NCBI RefSeq assembly: GCF_002811955.1
Contig: NZ_NPEF01000023.1
Location: 17,501-27,031, forward strand
Origin: Leptospira ellisii
GTDB taxonomy: Bacteria > Spirochaetota > Leptospiria > Leptospirales > Leptospiraceae
DNA length: 9,531 nt
Direction of reading: 5' to 3'
The notes beneath the pieces are model-generated. The model saw nothing but the letters and a program-made list of their open reading frames with translations. It had not been told where the DNA came from and ran no database searches. How positions within the stretch are numbered: the first letter of the stretch is position 1; each line of letters starts with the position of its first letter. The translations under genes were made by a program, and so were the position numbers. Shown here in pieces: positions 1 through 6,105 of this stretch.

Positions 1-206
1 GATTGAATCCAAGTTCCGAACAATTGCGTTTCGATCGGCGCAAATACGAACCAGGAAAGACCGAGCAACGCCTCGTCTTCCGAACCGCCTTTCGAGCTCG
101 CCTCCGAATCGGGTTTACATTGGATCAAAACTGCAAGAGCACAAAATAAAAAAGAAACGATCCGTAACTTCCGTTTTGCGATTGTCTTCCGTATCGTTCT
201 TATCAT
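1..206 (-). CDS. Predicted lipoprotein, N-terminal part only (runs off the left edge)
   Basis: An open frame starts with ATG at 206 and stays open for 68 codons to the window edge. The product begins MIRTIRKTIAKRKLRIV, a strongly basic n-region, followed by a hydrophobic stretch (SFLFCALAVLI) and the lipobox I-Q-C at about residue 30, then a polar Ser/Glu/Asp-rich linker. This is the layout of a lipidated, envelope-anchored protein cut by signal peptidase II. The visible mature part (EDEALLGLSWFVFAPIETQLFGTWIQ) does not let me name a family. The ribosome binding site is weak (GAG about 10 bases before the ATG). The gene is divergent from the permease at 337. That it is a real gene rests on the signal peptide and the uninterrupted frame; function unknown. 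Confidence 0.75.
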   Translation of the reverse strand, partial: MIRTIRKTIAKRKLRIVSFLFCALAVLIQCKPDSEASSKGGSEDEALLGLSWFVFAPIETQLFGTWIQ

Positions 207-336
207 TTTTTAAAGTCTCACACGATTTGCTTTCAAATCGGTCTATTTTCGAATCGAAATTTTAGCAACTCGAATTCGCAAATCATTCGATATACGGAAC
301 GAACGGTACAGGTCGTTTTATAAACAGGGAGGGGAC
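207..336. other. Divergent intergenic region with two small palindromes
   Basis: This 130-bp AT-rich spacer must hold the promoters of both the left-edge lipoprotein gene and the permease. It contains a 7-bp stem with a 4-base loop (CGATTTG at 223-229 with CAAATCG at 234-240) and a palindrome TTTCGA-A-TCGAAA at 247-259. Either might be a regulator site, but no adjacent regulator gene points to one. AGGGAGGGG at 326-334 is a strong ribosome binding site for the permease. I could not assign -35/-10 boxes with confidence. Confidence 0.3.
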
Positions 337-1209
337 ATGGGTTTACTTTGGGGTTTGATCGGAGTTTTTATTTTCAGCCTTACTTTGCCCGCCACAAAAT
401 TTACGGTGGGATATATGGATCCTCTTTTCGTAGGATTAGGAAGAGCGGTCGTCGCAGGAATTCTCGCCGTCGTAACGTTGTTCTTCACCGGATCTCCGAT
501 CCTACCGATTCGTTTGTTTCCTCGTCTACTCGTGGTATCCTTGGGAGTGGTCGTAGGGTTTCCGGTCTTTTCCGCATACGCGATGCAACACGTTCCCTCT
601 TCTCACGGAGGAGTGATCACCGGAATTCTTCCTTTGGCGACTGCGGCCGCAGGAGTTTGGATCGCGCAAGAATCGCAAACGGTATTGTTTTGGATCGCCG
701 GAACGCTCGGATCCGCGTTAGTCGTGCTTTATTCCCTCTGGAACGGGAAAGCCGAATTAAAAACGGGGGATTTGTTCCTTTTGCTTGCTGTATTGTCCGC
801 TGCGATCGGTTACGCGGAAGGCGGAAGATTGTCCAAGAAACACGGAGGATGGAAGGTAATATCCTGGTCCTTAGTAATATCGCTTCCGGTTTCGATTTCG
901 GCGAGCGCGCTAACGTTTCGGGTCGAATCGTTACAGGCCCCGGCGTCGGCTTGGTTGGGATTTTTATACACGGGCGTGTTCAGCATGTTCCTCGGATTTT
1001 TCGCCTGGTACAAAGGACTTGCCATGAGCGGAATCGGAAAAGTGGGACAGATTCAGCTGATTCAGCCGTTTTTGACCTTCCTTTTTTCGGCGCTTCTGTT
1101 GTCCGAAAAGATCGATTCCCTCACGTTGCTCGCGGGTTTTTTCGTATCTGGGACGATCTTTTTAGGGAGAATCCGCTCCGGCCGCAAAAAGGAAGAGCCC
1201 GCGAAATAA
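337..1209 (+). CDS. DMT-superfamily (EamA) membrane permease
   Basis: This 290-residue inner-membrane protein is built of about ten hydrophobic segments in two halves, the size and shape of the drug/metabolite transporter superfamily with two EamA repeats. The first half starts directly with a membrane helix (MGLLWGLIGVFIFS) and holds the conserved-looking GLGRAVVAG and SSHGGVITGILPLATA stretches. The second half ends with QLIQPFLTFLFSALLLSEKID, matching the family's Q-P-rich helix followed by a Leu-x-Glu turn. Family members export amino acids, metabolites or drugs; the substrate cannot be read from sequence. The start is supported by the very strong AGGGAGGGG two bases before the ATG. It stands alone, convergent with the gene ending at 1260 across a 50-bp AT-rich spacer with no clear terminator hairpin. 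A long open frame in another phase of the same strand is only a shadow. Confidence 0.92.
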   Translation: MGLLWGLIGVFIFSLTLPATKFTVGYMDPLFVGLGRAVVAGILAVVTLFFTGSPILPIRLFPRLLVVSLGVVVGFPVFSAYAMQHVPSSHGGVITGILPLATAAAGVWIAQESQTVLFWIAGTLGSALVVLYSLWNGKAELKTGDLFLLLAVLSAAIGYAEGGRLSKKHGGWKVISWSLVISLPVSISASALTFRVESLQAPASAWLGFLYTGVFSMFLGFFAWYKGLAMSGIGKVGQIQLIQPFLTFLFSALLLSEKIDSLTLLAGFFVSGTIFLGRIRSGRKKEEPAK

Positions 1210-1259
1210 GGAACAAACTTTAGTAATTTATAATTTTATACTATATTAACCGTCTCCAA

Positions 1260-2264
1260 TTACGCCTCCGGTTCCAATCCGTGCGAAGCGTCGTCCGTCA
1301 GAATTTCGAACGCGGCCTTGCCCGAGGAAAAAAGTCTCAGATAAGAGGCGTCCTCGTTCCGTTTTAGGGAAAGTTCCGCGTCCGCAATCTTGCTGTTCAG
1401 ACAATACTTCCAACCGCCGGGAGGATTCCGGTATCTAAGACAGGCGAAGTCGCCGCGTTCCGCGCGGATCCGACCTTCGAGTTTTATCTCTTCGGAGGAG
1501 GCCGAAAAACTCCAATCGAAATAACCGTATTCCGCTCTACCGAAACTTTTCAGAGGACGATTGAGTTTGTAATCCCTTCCGCGGAAACGCAAAACGATCG
1601 GAGTGATGGAAGGAGTCCAAAACGGACCGATCTTAAGATTGGCGGTCGCCAACTCCAGAAAGGAATCCGATTCCCCGTCAAAACCGGCCACCTGTCCCCA
1701 AGCGTATCGATCGGTATGTTTGGAACCCCAGTTATGATTGTGGCTTCCCGTCCAATCGGAGATCCTTATTTCTTGACCGCCTAACGTAAGTTTACCGGAA
1801 ATACGGACGAGCGGATTTCCCACAAGAACCTTGGCTTTGGGGAAATTCCCTTCGTATAAATTCTCCGGGAAAAGAAACAAAGGCGCACTCCCGCCGGAAA
1901 GTTTCAGGTCCCAAAAAAAATTATCTTCGCCTTTCGTATTTCCCGCCTTACCGATCAAATGCGAATCGGAAAGTTCGGAACCTCCTATCTTAACGGACAA
2001 AGGCGCGTAACCGAACGTGCAGACGTCGATCGGGAATTCCGACTTGGAAACCGCATGCGTGTTTTTTTCGCCGTCGAAGTAGATCGCCCAAAGTTCTCCG
2101 ATCGCGTTCTCGGGTTTTTCCTTGGGCGAAAAAATCGTGTAACGGATCCAAACCGCCCTTCGTTCGGACGGATGATTGCCGCGGACGAACCAACTTTCGT
2201 AATGTCCGATGCGGTCATCGCGCCGGAAACGGGCTTGGTTGAAGTCGGACGTGATTCGAGTCAT
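1260..2264 (-). CDS. CrtC/AttH-like lipocalin-fold protein, function unknown
   Basis: This 334-residue protein has no signal peptide or membrane segment. The pattern ESWFVRGNHP near residues 23-32 followed by AVWIRYTIFSP (37-47), and the centre DWTGSHNHNWG (170-180) followed by HTDRYAWGQVAGF (183-195), resemble the hydroxyneurosporene synthase (CrtC) / AttH / tocopherol-cyclase-like group of double-lipocalin proteins. Known relatives hydrate carotenoids, cyclise tocopherol precursors or have no known activity, so the lipid-like substrate is only a guess. The His-rich HNHNWGSKHTDR patch would be the candidate active site. The ATG at 2264 is the only usable start: the frame is open back to a TGA further upstream but has no ATG, GTG or TTG there. 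AGAAGG lies four bases before the start. The gene has its own leader; the hydrolase gene upstream on the same strand ends in a terminator. Confidence 0.7.
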   Translation of the reverse strand: MTRITSDFNQARFRRDDRIGHYESWFVRGNHPSERRAVWIRYTIFSPKEKPENAIGELWAIYFDGEKNTHAVSKSEFPIDVCTFGYAPLSVKIGGSELSDSHLIGKAGNTKGEDNFFWDLKLSGGSAPLFLFPENLYEGNFPKAKVLVGNPLVRISGKLTLGGQEIRISDWTGSHNHNWGSKHTDRYAWGQVAGFDGESDSFLELATANLKIGPFWTPSITPIVLRFRGRDYKLNRPLKSFGRAEYGYFDWSFSASSEEIKLEGRIRAERGDFACLRYRNPPGGWKYCLNSKIADAELSLKRNEDASYLRLFSSGKAAFEILTDDASHGLEPEA

Positions 2265-2278
2265 AAGACCTTCTTGCT

Positions 2279-2488
2279 CTAGTCGAACCTTTCGGTTCGA
2301 GGTAATCTCCGGACGCTCGTAGGTCCGTTCCGTCTTCGATATCGAATCGAAGATCCTTCCTCAAGAAGAATTCTCCGCGCGTCTCCGTTTTTCGTCATAA
2401 CGATCCGTGCGGGAAAAACCGGCCCGAATCCGGGCATCAAAGACGTCTCCGCAAATCGTCGAATCCGCGTCTTAAATCCGGATTTCAT
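2279..2488 (-). other. Doubtful 69-codon open frame / possible gene remnant
   Basis: The 286-bp spacer between the hydrolase and the CrtC/AttH-like gene holds an ATG frame (2488 to a TAG at 2279) that reads MKSGFKTRIRRFAETSLMPG and continues with plausible codons through about residue 50, then turns Arg-rich. A second frame over the downstream half (DLRFDIEDGTDLRASGDYLE) also reads like protein. Two plausible frames meeting in one stretch could mean a short gene broken by a frameshift. There is no ribosome binding site before the ATG, and the frame runs through the leader hairpin, so a plain untranslated leader is as likely. Confidence 0.2.
2283..2300 (-). promoter_or_regulatory. Leader hairpin with a GNRA-type loop before the CrtC/AttH-like gene
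   Basis: Read on the minus strand, TCGAACC-GAAA-GGTTCGA forms a 7-bp stem closed by a GAAA tetraloop, a very stable RNA fold. It ends about 18 bases before the ATG at 2264, just upstream of the ribosome binding site. It has no T-run, so it is not a terminator. It may stabilise the message or present the ribosome binding site, but no function is shown. Confidence 0.35.
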
Positions 2489-2510
2489 CGGCGGAATCGG
2501 ACCCGGGCGA

Positions 2511-2538
2511 AAAGGTAAAAGTCGGAATCGTTCCGACT
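2511..2538 (-). terminator. Rho-independent terminator of the alpha/beta hydrolase gene
   Basis: Read on the minus strand, AGTCGGAA-CGA-TTCCGACT gives an 8-bp perfect stem with a 3-base loop (2520-2538), followed directly by TTTTACCTTTT. It starts 13 bases after the hydrolase stop codon. It would separate the hydrolase transcript from the CrtC/AttH-like gene further downstream. Confidence 0.7.
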
Positions 2539-2550
2539 CCGAGAAAAGAT

Positions 2551-3555
2551 TTATTTTTTTGAATATAATAGTTTTCGTATTTCTTTCTTCAGAATACCGA
2601 GCCCCGGCTCCTCGTAAGGGAAATGCCCGGCTCCGTCGAGAAGAACCGCCTTTTTCGGACCGGCGATCGCGTCGAAAAACGGCCTGCTGATCTCGAACGG
2701 CGTCCAAGGATCGTTTGCCGGATGAAGTAGAAGAACGGGGCAAACGCGGAAAAGCTGCGGCTCCGTTTTGGGCGAAAATTCGGAAGCGGTCCGAAGCCAA
2801 CGGAACTTCACTCGACCTCCTCCCGCATACGGATCCGTTTCGAAAACGCGGGAGAAATCCGGATCGTTGGTGATCAGGTTCATCTTGCTCAAAAATCGGA
2901 TCGGAACGAAAAGATCGTCCGTGACGTAGGAAAACCAAGACGTTAAAGGAATTCCTAATATTCGTAGAATAGGATGGATCGAAACCGCGTCTTGAACCTC
3001 CGTTTTTCTCAGATCCGCGAGCGTGGTGACGATCAATCCGTCCACGTTTCCGTTCTGGGCCACGGTCTGATACGCGAGCATGCCTCCTATGCTGAGCCCG
3101 AAAAGATACAACCTTTGCCCCGGTTTGCGTTCGGCATCCACCAAGTCGTTTAACAAAAGAACCCATTCGGAATAGTCCATTTTGAAATCCTTCGGCGTTT
3201 CCGTTAAACCGAAACCGGGAAGATCCGGCGCGACCACCTCGCATCCGGAATCGAAAACGATTTTCGCCATAGGTCCGAGAACGCGGCCGTTCCCTCCTCC
3301 GCCGTGGATCACGATCGTTTTACAATCGGAATTCGGATTGGGATAACGGTCGAGATGTACGTTAAATCCCTTCCAAGACAGATATTCCTCCCGAGGAGTT
3401 TCTCCGTTTTTCCACTTCAGACTTTCTGGAAGGAATCTTCGGTAGGCCGCGAGAGTTTCGGCGTTTTTATCCGCGTAAAAGCCGCCTCGCTGAAGGGAAA
3501 AATCGCCGCACGAAGCGAAAAAGAAAATCGCAAAAACGATCGTATATAGTTTCAT
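2551..3555 (-). CDS. Alpha/beta-hydrolase-fold lipoprotein
   Basis: This 334-residue protein begins MKLYTIVFAIFFFASCGD, a short signal peptide with lipobox A-S-C (Cys16), so it should be anchored in the envelope. The hydrolase fold is complete: HGGGGNG (84-90) as oxyanion-hole loop, PDLPGFGLT (110-118), the nucleophile elbow GLSIGG with Ser155, Asp282 in HPANDPW, and His311 in GAGHFPYEEPG. The set suggests an esterase, lipase or related enzyme; substrate unknown. AAAGGAG lies about ten bases before the ATG. It is divergent from the TetR regulator at 3642, the usual arrangement of a repressor and its target, so control by that TetR is a reasonable inference. A hairpin terminator follows the stop. 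Confidence 0.88.
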   Translation of the reverse strand: MKLYTIVFAIFFFASCGDFSLQRGGFYADKNAETLAAYRRFLPESLKWKNGETPREEYLSWKGFNVHLDRYPNPNSDCKTIVIHGGGGNGRVLGPMAKIVFDSGCEVVAPDLPGFGLTETPKDFKMDYSEWVLLLNDLVDAERKPGQRLYLFGLSIGGMLAYQTVAQNGNVDGLIVTTLADLRKTEVQDAVSIHPILRILGIPLTSWFSYVTDDLFVPIRFLSKMNLITNDPDFSRVFETDPYAGGGRVKFRWLRTASEFSPKTEPQLFRVCPVLLLHPANDPWTPFEISRPFFDAIAGPKKAVLLDGAGHFPYEEPGLGILKKEIRKLLYSKK

Positions 3556-3557
3556 AC

Positions 3558-3592
3558 GAATACGCTCCTTTCCACGGATCGAATGCGTATTC
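3558..3592. promoter_or_regulatory. Candidate TetR operator in the hydrolase/tetR divergent region
   Basis: GAATACGC (3558-3565) is repeated in inverted form as GCGTATTC (3585-3592), 19 bases apart. The left arm lies between the hydrolase ribosome binding site and its ATG, and the right arm towards the TetR gene. A candidate -10 box for the hydrolase, TATAAT on the minus strand (3620-3625), lies just beyond, with CGGACA 17 bases upstream as a weak -35. The pair would be about three helical turns apart, which fits a bound dimer less simply than a compact palindrome does, hence modest confidence. Confidence 0.4.
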
Positions 3593-3641
3593 CGGAAAAA
3601 AGTTTTTGAATCCGGTAAAATTATACAGGTGTCAAATTTCC

Positions 3642-4247
3642 ATGTCCGACAAGATCGAAAAAAACTACGCGTCGCTGATAGAAAGTTTCCTGCGTCTGTT
3701 TATGGCGAAGGATTATTCCGAAATAACCGTCGGGGAAGTGTCGGACGCGGCTGGAATGACCCGCGCGAACTTCTACGGTTATTTTACGGGTAAGGACGAA
3801 CTGCTTTGGAAGTCGTTCCGGTATGTTTTTTTGGAATCGAGGGAAACCGTCGAAGAGCTGGATCCATCGACTCTTCTTTCCGACGGCAAACCGCTTACGT
3901 TTTATCTGTTCGAAAACGTAAGGAAAAATCGAGATTTCTATCGAAGAATTTTCGGACAGTCGATTCCGTCGGAATTCCACTCCAAACTGCAGGATTTTTT
4001 GGCTGCGGAATCGTATCGCACTCACGCGCTTCTCCGCGAACGATACGCCCATAAAACGTATCCCTACGAATTCGTGTCGCATTATCTTTCCGGCGCGGTT
4101 CTAGGGTTGATCTCTCACCTTATCCGCAGGGACATAGACTGGGATTCGGAGCTTTTGGCGGGCTGGTTTACGTCTCTGGCTGCCCCCGGAATTCTTTCCG
4201 GGTTCGGAAAAAAATCTTCGGCTCCGAAAGGGGAAAGCGAATCGTAA
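3642..4247 (+). CDS. TetR/AcrR-family transcriptional regulator
   Basis: From the ATG at 3642 this is a 201-residue protein with the N-terminal TetR DNA-binding domain: helix 1 around residues 5-22 and the helix-turn-helix at about 28-48 (ITVGEVSDAAGMTRANFYGYF), followed by the typical KDELLWKSF. The rest is a helical ligand-binding and dimer domain that I cannot tie to a ligand. A TTG at 3606 would add 12 residues (NPVKLYRCQIS) that do not belong to the domain; I prefer the ATG, with a weak AGGTG ten bases before it. It is divergent from the lipoprotein hydrolase and probably represses it and itself. It is convergent with the HAD gene 50 bp downstream. Confidence 0.88.
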   Translation: MSDKIEKNYASLIESFLRLFMAKDYSEITVGEVSDAAGMTRANFYGYFTGKDELLWKSFRYVFLESRETVEELDPSTLLSDGKPLTFYLFENVRKNRDFYRRIFGQSIPSEFHSKLQDFLAAESYRTHALLRERYAHKTYPYEFVSHYLSGAVLGLISHLIRRDIDWDSELLAGWFTSLAAPGILSGFGKKSSAPKGESES

Positions 4248-4297
4248 ACATTAGAAAAACAAGATTTTCTTAAATTTGATCCGGATAAAACCGATCC

Positions 4298-4987
4298 TTA
4301 AAGGAGCGGAATCAATTCCGAAAGGGAACGGATATCCCCCTCCTCCTTTTTCAGATACGATCTCCAACCGAGACGTTTCGGAACGACGACGTCGAATTCG
4401 TATTTGTCTCCGCAATACACGAGCGATTCTCCCGAAAGACCGACCAAACGCATCGCCTCCTCGAAAATTTTCGGAGAGGGTTTTTCGTAGCCGAATTCGG
4501 CGCTCACTATAACGGGATTAAAATATTCTAATATATTTTTCGCCTGCAGAAGGGAACGAAGGCGATGATCCCAGTTGGAGATGACCCCCAACCCCCAGCC
4601 GTTGTTTTCGCAGAACGTTTGCAGCTCCCAAAAACCGGGGTCTATATCCCAAAGTTCCGGATCGGCGAAACGATGATAGATGACCGGAAACGCGTTTTCC
4701 AAAGGGACGGCCCCGGGAATACGACTTAAAAAATCGGAAAGAAGTTCTTTCCACCAGCCCGGGGTACCTCCCGGATGATGCCGATACTTATCCCTATGAT
4801 CGGGAGGTGCGTTTTCATTCATACGATCCCAAGATTCCGAAAACGCCTTACGGAAAGTACCCGCGCCGTCGTCTTCCTCTTTTAGCCCGGCTTCCAGAAG
4901 AATTTCCGAATAAGTTTCCCCCGCCGCCTTCTTCAAATGAAGAATCGTATCGCCCACGTCCAAAAATAAATATCGATCCTTGTCCAC
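4298..4987 (-). CDS. HAD-superfamily hydrolase, HDHD3/REG-2-like
   Basis: This 229-residue cytosolic protein shows the haloacid dehalogenase motifs in order: LDVGDTI (Asp10), VISNWDHRL (Ser137), EKPSPKIF (Lys169) and CGDKYEFDV (Asp194, Asp199). The SNWDHRL...KPSPKIF pattern and the cap after motif I resemble the HDHD3/REG-2 group of subfamily I. Motif I is D-x-G-D-T rather than D-x-D-x-T, so the second catalytic Asp is not in its usual place; as I recall, HDHD3 proteins vary here too (D-V-K-D-T). Substrate unknown. Translation starts at GTG 4987, immediately before the first strand, with no good ribosome binding site. A TGA four bases upstream closes a fragment of a lipoprotein frame, suggesting start by translational coupling in an ancestral operon. 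Confidence 0.85.
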   Translation of the reverse strand: MDKDRYLFLDVGDTILHLKKAAGETYSEILLEAGLKEEDDGAGTFRKAFSESWDRMNENAPPDHRDKYRHHPGGTPGWWKELLSDFLSRIPGAVPLENAFPVIYHRFADPELWDIDPGFWELQTFCENNGWGLGVISNWDHRLRSLLQAKNILEYFNPVIVSAEFGYEKPSPKIFEEAMRLVGLSGESLVYCGDKYEFDVVVPKRLGWRSYLKKEEGDIRSLSELIPLL

Positions 4988-4991
4988 GGAC

Positions 4992-5053
4992 TCAGTTTTT
5001 AATACCCCCGCCTTTTTGCATCCAGCTTTCCGTTCCTGGTTCCTTCTCCGAAT
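4992..5053 (-). pseudogene. 3' end fragment of a lipoprotein gene (same gene as at 9271)
   Basis: On the minus strand this stretch reads SEKEPGTESWMQK and then GGGIKN-stop. The first 13 residues are identical, base for base over 41 bp, to the last visible residues of the lipoprotein frame at the right edge of the window. The in-frame TGA (4992-4994) lies four bases before the GTG start of the HAD gene. Upstream the frame stays open for some 30 codons, but the sequence no longer resembles the lipoprotein and no signal peptide is present, so this is a detached tail. It implies an ancestral lipoprotein-HAD gene order. Confidence 0.6.
5013..5053 (-). repeat. Left copy of a perfect inverted repeat of at least 41 bp
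   Basis: The reverse complement of this stretch is identical to 9491-9531. Similarity stops sharply at 5053/9491 on one side; on the other it is limited only by the window edge, so the true repeat may be longer. The copies face each other across about 4.4 kb holding the DJ-1, reductase, TetR and serine-hydrolase genes. Confidence 0.93.
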
Positions 5054-5118
5054 CGTTCGTTCCTTCGGAATAAAAATGACTTGTAAGTTCCCGAAAAAAA
5101 TGACACGCTCTTCCGGCT

Positions 5119-5814
5119 ATGTCCGATTCATCTTTTTCCATAGGAATTTTCATTTTTCCAGGAGTAACTCAACTCGATTTCACAGGTCCCTTCGAGGTTT
5201 TTTCCAGAATCCCCAAAGCGAAAGTTTTTCTTTTTGCGCAGAATATGGATCCGATCTTGACCGAGTCCGGAATGAAATTTCTTCCCGATTATGATTTTAA
5301 ACGTTGTCCGAAACTCGATATACTTTTGGTTCCGGGAGGTTCGGGTACGACTCATCTTATGGAAGATCAAGAAGTGCTTCAATTTCTTCGGAAAAAAGCG
5401 GAAGATTCGCGCTATATCACCTCCGTTTGCACGGGTTCTCTGGTGCTCGCCGCGGCCGGACTTTTGGACGGTTATAAGGCGACGACACATTGGTTGTCTT
5501 TGGATGTCTTAAAATTATTTCCGATTCAGATTTCGGGAGAACGTTTTGTCAAGGACCGAAATCGAATCACGGGCGGCGGAGTTACGGCGGGAATCGATTT
5601 CGCGCTTTTTTTAACCGCGGAATTTTTCGGAACCGAACAGGCGGAAGAAATCCAACTGATGATCGAATACAACCCCGCTCCCCCGTTTACCTCCGGTCAT
5701 CCGACCACGGCGACCTCTCATCTTGTGGAAAAAGTGAGAAGTAGCCGGGAGACCGCGCAAAACAGAAGAAAGGCGGCAGCGATTCGAGTTTTGGAATCGA
5801 AAGCGAAGGTATAA
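5119..5814 (+). CDS. DJ-1/PfpI-family protein, isonitrile-hydratase-like
   Basis: This 231-residue protein has the DJ-1/PfpI fold signature. [20 protein letters not shown] (9-28) with Asp20, LLVPGG (69-74), and the nucleophile elbow [15 protein letters not shown] with Cys104 are followed by GYKATTHW (118-125). The Asp in VTQLDFTGP, together with Cys-Thr at the elbow, matches bacterial isonitrile hydratases, which turn isocyanides into N-formamides, better than the DJ-1 chaperone or protease groups. The exact substrate is inferred. The C-terminal 25 residues are basic. The ATG is forced, because an in-frame TGA lies 18 bases upstream (5101-5103); there is no clear ribosome binding site. It is divergent from the HAD gene and stands alone, with a long spacer downstream. 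Confidence 0.87.
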   Translation: MSDSSFSIGIFIFPGVTQLDFTGPFEVFSRIPKAKVFLFAQNMDPILTESGMKFLPDYDFKRCPKLDILLVPGGSGTTHLMEDQEVLQFLRKKAEDSRYITSVCTGSLVLAAAGLLDGYKATTHWLSLDVLKLFPIQISGERFVKDRNRITGGGVTAGIDFALFLTAEFFGTEQAEEIQLMIEYNPAPPFTSGHPTTATSHLVEKVRSSRETAQNRRKAAAIRVLESKAKV

Positions 5815-5882
5815 CGACGAAACTTTCGAACGCGACCAGTGGCCCTTTTGTTTAAGATCGAAATTCTCCCGAAGAAGGTCGA

Positions 5883-5894
5883 TGTAGGAACTCC
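5883..5894 (+). repeat. TGTAGGAACTCC motif, copy 1
   Basis: This 12-base motif recurs exactly at 7926-7937 and with one change at 6064-6075 and 7814-7825, always on the plus strand. I recall it as a frequent intergenic sequence in Leptospira. Its GGAACTCC core is also the inverse of GGAGTTCC at 5967-5974 in the second hairpin. Role unknown. Confidence 0.6.
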
Positions 5895-5901
5895 TCGGGA
5901 A

Positions 5902-5931
5902 GCAGGCCAATCGTGCTTACGATTGGCCTGC
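5902..5931. other. Perfect 13-bp hairpin in the DJ-1/reductase spacer
   Basis: GCAGGCCAATCGT and ACGATTGGCCTGC form a perfect 13-bp stem around the loop GCTT. No T-run follows on either strand, so it is not an ordinary terminator. Together with the second hairpin two bases further on it looks like a structured RNA or a repetitive extragenic element. Nothing in the 343-bp spacer (5815-6157) reads as a credible protein. Confidence 0.8.
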
Positions 5932-5933
5932 CA

Positions 5934-5982
5934 AAATTGTGGGAATTCTTCGACCCTCTGCACGGGGGAGTTCCCGCAATTT
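5934..5982. other. Second hairpin, 15-bp stem with two G-U pairs
   Basis: AAATTGTGGGAATTC (5934-5948) pairs with GAGTTCCCGCAATTT (5968-5982) over 15 positions with two G-T(U) wobbles, leaving a 19-base loop that can pair a little further at its base. The wobbles favour the plus-strand RNA as the folded form, because the minus-strand transcript would have A-C mismatches there. It sits directly beside the 13-bp hairpin. Confidence 0.7.
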
Positions 5983-6063
5983 CCCACCAAGCCCTTCGGT
6001 CGTTCGTTATATCACGGGGCCTCTTCCTTAAATGAGACAGAATTCACTTATGTAGGACAAAAA

Positions 6064-6075
6064 TGTAGGAACACC
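6064..6075 (+). repeat. TGTAGGAACACC, variant motif copy
   Basis: One base differs from TGTAGGAACTCC. It is preceded by a partial copy, ATGTAGGA at 6050-6057, exactly 13 bases upstream of its own ATGTAGGA (6063-6070), so the motif is partly doubled here, upstream of the reductase promoter region. Confidence 0.5.
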
Positions 6076-6105
6076 TAATTCCCTGTTTCACAAGAAAGTT
6101 CTTGA

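Noticed and set aside
348..1223. Open frame of 291 codons overlapping the permease gene in another phase of the same strand
   Set aside because: It is Arg/Ser-rich without any domain or membrane pattern, while the overlapping frame is a clear ten-helix permease with a strong ribosome binding site.
1210..1259. Possible shared terminator between the convergent permease and CrtC/AttH-like genes
   Set aside because: The 50-bp spacer is AT-rich but has no stable stem.
2279..3244. Open frame of 321 codons on the minus strand
   Set aside because: Most of it is a low-complexity Arg-rich shadow of the alpha/beta hydrolase, whose catalytic motifs are intact in the other frame. Only its last part (2279-2488) is listed, as a doubtful remnant.
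3620..3635. Consensus TTGACA and TATAAT on the minus strand before the hydrolase gene, taken as one promoter
   Set aside because: They are only four bases apart, far from the 16-18 needed, so they cannot be one -35/-10 pair; TATAAT may work with another -35.
3606..3641. TTG at 3606 as start of the first TetR regulator
   Set aside because: It would add 12 residues outside the TetR domain; the ATG at 3642 starts just before helix 1.
4807..5073. Plus-strand frames over the HAD gene start and the left repeat
   Set aside because: They are Pro/Arg-rich antisense shadows of the HAD gene and of the lipoprotein fragment, with no start signals.
5902..5982. The two hairpins as a rho-independent terminator of the DJ-1 gene
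   Set aside because: They lie about 90 bases after the stop and no run of T follows either stem.
5839..6078. 79-codon plus-strand frame in the DJ-1/reductase spacer
   Set aside because: It starts at a GTG without a ribosome binding site and runs straight through both hairpins, which fix its sequence; composition is not protein-like.
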